Assembly: GCA_964358175.1 (NCBI GenBank)
Contig: CAYHOI010000079.1
Location: 1-8,853, forward strand
Length of the DNA stretch: 8,853 nucleotides
Direction of reading: 5' to 3'
Origin: CAYHOI01 sp964358175
GTDB lineage: Bacteria > Margulisbacteria > Riflemargulisbacteria > GWF2-35-9
In this document: positions 6,144 through 8,853 of the stretch, piece by piece
Layout of the letters: each line of letters begins with the position of its first letter
Numbering within the stretch: the first letter of the stretch is position 1
Notes under the pieces: model-generated
The model's database searches: none
The model's input: only the letters and a program-made list of their open reading frames with translations
What the model was told of the DNA's origin: nothing
Position numbers and translations under genes: made by a program

Positions 6144-8451
6144 AATACTTCAAAATACCTTCGACAACGCCGTCAACGATCTGATTCTTAAAGTCATCCG
6201 TAAGAAGTAAATTATATTGTTCCAAATTGGACAGATAGGCCGGCTCAATAAGCACCGCAGGCATGGTGGTGTGAAATAGCACAAAGTAACGAGCCTTACG
6301 CACTCCCTTGTCTGCTTGCTTAAGATGTTTGAGCAAAGCCTCATGGATAATTCTTGCAGGCGGTAAATCTTCTTCTTTGTAATAATAAGTCTCTGTGCCC
6401 TTGATATCTGCTCGAGTTGAACTATTCAGGTGTACACTCAAAAAGAAGTCAGCACCATTTCTATTGGCAAACATAGTCCTCGCAGACAAAGACAAGTACT
6501 GATCCGTTTGAATAGGCATCAGAACCGTTGCACCTGCTTGAATGAGTTTGGACTGAATTCGTTTACTAATGTCCAACGTAAAAATCTTTTCGTAAAGACC
6601 GCCGAATCCAATGGATCCAACATCGAGTCCACCATGTCCAGACTCGACAACAATGGTCTTTCCTGTAAGGGGCAACTTGGTATGCGCTCCCACAACAGGC
6701 TCGATTTTCCTCTCTTTTCCAGGAGACGTCATATATTCTTTACGTAAAGTAAGCACCACGTTGTCTGTCACTTTGTCCAGTTTATAAGTCACATTTTTTT
6801 TGAGATAGATATTCATTCGCGTTGAAAGAGGATCCCATGAATGCTGCGCTCCAAAAACCTTGTCCAGGAAATCCCCTTGGAAAAAATAGGCGGGCTTCGC
6901 GCCATAAATCGTATCTTCAAAATCTATAATCAACTGTTGATCTTGAGAGGACACATTAAACGACGCCAGTCGATTCGAATAAAAAGTTAATTGCGCTGTT
7001 GAATCTCGCTCCACAAATCCTAATTTTTGAAGTTTTCCCGCCCCCAGAATATAAGCAGTCAATCCATCATCAGACAAAGATAATCCATAGCTTTTTGATA
7101 ACTTTAAGTCCACAACGACACGAACTGTTTCTTCATCAAGTTGCCCCACTCGAACGGCAAGGAAATTGCTACTTGAAATCGGGATGTTTCGACTCGCAAT
7201 ATCAAGAACTGCATTGGGGATGTCGAGGATCAACCTTGAAGGGTTATTCAGCTCAAAGATACTTTTTGGGTTTATTTCGCTTTGGGAGTGAATGCTAATT
7301 TGCTCTCCATTCTCCCCTTTTTCATAGTGAACAGCATAAACAACAGGATTAATATACAGCGTATTAATTCGATAATCCCATCTAAGCCCCATTCCAAGGG
7401 CTGTCGCGAGCAACTGAATGGGAATATAAATTATTTTTCCGATCTTGTACGTAGGGAGCTTTGTATGTATTTCCTCTTTGTCACCATATTTCACAAGGAG
7501 TTCCCCAGTAGTGCTCACCGAATAATCATATCCAAAGGGTAAAAGCACCTCATCTGCAGGCAATAGGAGTTGTTCCCCCATGTAACGAACAAGCCCTGAC
7601 ACAACACCCTGTTTTCCTTTCACACTCAACAGAATATTTTTAACACCTTTCAAAGAGGGTATCTTTGTCGCCATTTCGGATGATTTCACCGAAGTCTGCA
7701 AATTGGACAAGATCATTTTTTGTGGCTCTAAGGAAGCGGACTTCTCTGTGGTCACCTCAACGGGTGCATCAACCGGTTTAATCACGATAACGTTTTTTTG
7801 TCGACTCCATTCAAGTTCCTTTTTTGAAACGATAACCATCTTTGCGAGATCGGGTGTCAGTGAGACTTGCCCGAGATAAATCTCCTGAAAGGTAGCATTT
7901 GCCTGACTAATCTTTGGAAAAGAAAGCACCGTATCTTTCAATAAGAGTGAGTAATGGGACTCATCCTCCCTTGTCCATTCCACGTCCTTATCGGTCAGCT
8001 TGCTGGAAAAAATAAGCTGAACTGATTTCTCGTCTATGACAGCCTTACTCAAAAGCTTTGACACATAGCAAAATCGATCTTTTCTATGTAACGTATACCC
8101 CAGATACCATGAAAAATAGTTAAGGGGGACGTACCACTCCGATTGATATTCCGTACACTTCTGGGGTAAATAATACGTCTGTCCATTCACGACTACCCTG
8201 TCGTGATTTTTGTAGAAAACGACTTCCTTAAGGCCATCCTTGAGCGTAATGGTTTGCCTATCTGTCAAATAGGCAATCCCAAGCTGTTTCGCTGTCTCGC
8301 CTATCGGCGTCGTGAGCAGATTGTTATTTACCAGTAAGGGTTGACGAAAATCCAACCGTTTCCCATTAAAAAGAACAATAGCGTCCTGAGCAGCATAAAA
8401 TGGGATAGAAAAACTTAGCAACCCCATGAGGATCAGAACGAATCGAATCAC
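6133..8451 (-). CDS. Exported multidomain N-acetylmuramoyl-L-alanine amidase (AMIN modules plus Amidase_3)
   Basis: This 772-residue protein begins with a signal peptide (hydrophobic residues 3-20, ending FYAAQ), so it acts in the periplasm or outside the cell. Order of parts: a copper-amine-oxidase-N-like beta module (about 25-130), an AMIN-like module (about 140-225), a Ser/Thr/Lys-rich linker (about 228-265), a second copper-amine-oxidase-N-like module (about 280-370), a clear AMIN domain (about 372-468, LNNPSRLILDIPN), another AMIN-like module (about 478-570), a short linker, and a C-terminal Amidase_3 catalytic domain (about 599-770). The zinc ligands are all present: H606 in VESGHGG, E621 in GLYEKIF and H674 in SVHLNSS. 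The catalytic glutamate is E736 in LIEPAYLSN. Such enzymes cut the bond between MurNAc and the stem peptide, for example at division; AMIN domains usually target them to the wall or septum. It starts with GTG inside a GTGA overlap with the upstream gene and overlaps murI by 11 bases. It is much longer than typical AmiC (about 420). Confidence 0.93.
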   Translation of the reverse strand: MIRFVLILMGLLSFSIPFYAAQDAIVLFNGKRLDFRQPLLVNNNLLTTPIGETAKQLGIAYLTDRQTITLKDGLKEVVFYKNHDRVVVNGQTYYLPQKCTEYQSEWYVPLNYFSWYLGYTLHRKDRFCYVSKLLSKAVIDEKSVQLIFSSKLTDKDVEWTREDESHYSLLLKDTVLSFPKISQANATFQEIYLGQVSLTPDLAKMVIVSKKELEWSRQKNVIVIKPVDAPVEVTTEKSASLEPQKMILSNLQTSVKSSEMATKIPSLKGVKNILLSVKGKQGVVSGLVRYMGEQLLLPADEVLLPFGYDYSVSTTGELLVKYGDKEEIHTKLPTYKIGKIIYIPIQLLATALGMGLRWDYRINTLYINPVVYAVHYEKGENGEQISIHSQSEINPKSIFELNNPSRLILDIPNAVLDIASRNIPISSSNFLAVRVGQLDEETVRVVVDLKLSKSYGLSLSDDGLTAYILGAGKLQKLGFVERDSTAQLTFYSNRLASFNVSSQDQQLIIDFEDTIYGAKPAYFFQGDFLDKVFGAQHSWDPLSTRMNIYLKKNVTYKLDKVTDNVVLTLRKEYMTSPGKERKIEPVVGAHTKLPLTGKTIVVESGHGGLDVGSIGFGGLYEKIFTLDISKRIQSKLIQAGATVLMPIQTDQYLSLSARTMFANRNGADFFLSVHLNSSTRADIKGTETYYYKEEDLPPARIIHEALLKHLKQADKGVRKARYFVLFHTTMPAVLIEPAYLSNLEQYNLLLTDDFKNQIVDGVVEGILKYYEK

Positions 8452-8853
8452 TTGTATAAGCGCTTCAAGTAGGTAGCGGAATAATGAATAAGAATCAAAA
8501 TAGCCACCAAAAGAACGAGAGCTGAGTTATCACGAATTAAAATAAGGGAAATTGCCGCAAAGGAAAGCAATATCGTTTCCATGTAAATTACAATAACTGT
8601 TTGCTTATGAGAGAAACCCAATGACATGATTCGGTGATGAATATGCTGCCCGTCTGGATGGAACAACGGTTTGCCTCCTTTGTATCGCCGAGCTATTGAA
8701 GTCATCACATCATAGATGGGAATACCTAGGACTAAAAATGGAATCGTAAATGCAATAACTTGTGAGGTATTCCAAATCCCGGGGATAGACAAAACAGCCA
8801 TATTTAGTCCCAACAAGAGACTCCCAGAATCCCCCATAAATAGCTTTGCCGGG
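8448..8853 (-). CDS. WecA/TagO-like undecaprenyl-phosphate sugar-1-phosphate transferase, C-terminal part; 5' end outside window
   Basis: The C-terminal 134 residues of an integral inner-membrane enzyme are present, and the frame is open to the window edge upstream of the first internal ATG at 8837. The visible sequence starts with PAKLFMGDSGSLLLG, the conserved GDSGS motif of the MraY/WecA (glycosyl transferase 4) family. It continues with a membrane segment ending in LGIPIYDV and then HPDGQHIHHRIMSLG (counting from the first visible residue, about 63-77). The HIHHR loop is typical of WecA/TagO enzymes rather than MraY, whose loop reads more like HHHFE. Two more hydrophobic helices follow, and the protein ends in basic KRLYK. 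The family links a sugar-1-phosphate, commonly GlcNAc-1-P, to undecaprenyl phosphate and so starts O-antigen, enterobacterial common antigen or teichoic-acid-like chains; the sugar cannot be told here. The stop overlaps the amidase GTG start by four bases. Confidence 0.93.
   Translation of the reverse strand, partial: PAKLFMGDSGSLLLGLNMAVLSIPGIWNTSQVIAFTIPFLVLGIPIYDVMTSIARRYKGGKPLFHPDGQHIHHRIMSLGFSHKQTVIVIYMETILLSFAAISLILIRDNSALVLLVAILILIHYSATYLKRLYK

Noticed and set aside
6430..7542. Several plus-strand frames of 86-105 codons inside the amidase gene
   Set aside because: They are antisense to an intact multidomain gene, have odd composition and show no motifs; they are best explained as chance open frames.
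1..8853. Defence system, CRISPR, insertion sequence, tRNA or phage features
   Set aside because: I looked for repeat arrays, transposase or integrase motifs, terminal inverted repeats and cloverleaf-like segments on both strands and saw none; the window is filled by ordinary envelope and housekeeping genes.

Overview
The window is about 8.9 kb of almost wall-to-wall coding sequence with every credible gene on the minus strand, so transcription runs from high to low coordinates. In that order it holds: the end of a WecA/TagO-like phosphoglycosyl transferase (8853-8448, 5' end outside the window), a large secreted N-acetylmuramoyl-L-alanine amidase (8451-6133), glutamate racemase murI (6143-5337), an aconitase (5287-3359), prolyl-tRNA synthetase proS (3358-1628), a small exported lytic transglycosylase (1615-977), and a family 2 glycosyltransferase that runs off the low-coordinate end (980-1). 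The junctions are very tight: 4-base GTGA overlaps at 8448-8451 and 977-980, an 11-base overlap at 6133-6143, a zero-base TAA/ATG junction at 3358/3359 and a 12-base gap at 1616-1627. The only real spacer is 49 bases (5288-5336) between murI and the aconitase. I saw no tRNA, rRNA, CRISPR array, insertion sequence, long repeat or convincing terminator. No gene-free stretch reaches 300 bases.

The layout reads as one operon, or two closely linked ones if the weak promoter candidate before the aconitase is real. Most members serve the cell envelope. The WecA-like enzyme would start a lipid-linked glycan, the GT2 would extend a glycan, MurI makes D-glutamate for peptidoglycan, and the amidase and lytic transglycosylase cut peptidoglycan at two different bonds. 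The aconitase (citric acid cycle) and ProS (translation) are housekeeping genes inserted in the middle.

The organism is bacterial and probably Gram-negative: it has a periplasmic-type lytic transglycosylase, AMIN domains, and a barrel-like protein segment at 290-1. Base composition is moderate (mid-40s % GC by eye). The aconitase, at 642 residues, is the short single-chain type found in Aquifex, many deltaproteobacteria and several uncultured phyla. With the mixed gene order this makes me suspect an uncultured lineage such as Omnitrophota, but that is a guess from memory and not shown by the sequence.

I did not find an undescribed defence or mobile system. The most unusual item is at the low-coordinate end: the GT2 frame continues without a stop into what looks like a signal peptide followed by outer-membrane-barrel-like sequence. 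The join sits beside a run of seven T, where a one-base slip would produce an immediate stop. Other points worth a second look are an altered substrate-loop motif in MurI, a missing AYNAG-type motif in the lytic transglycosylase, a duplicated module architecture in the amidase, and a possible near-leaderless promoter with a five-codon mini-ORF before the aconitase.
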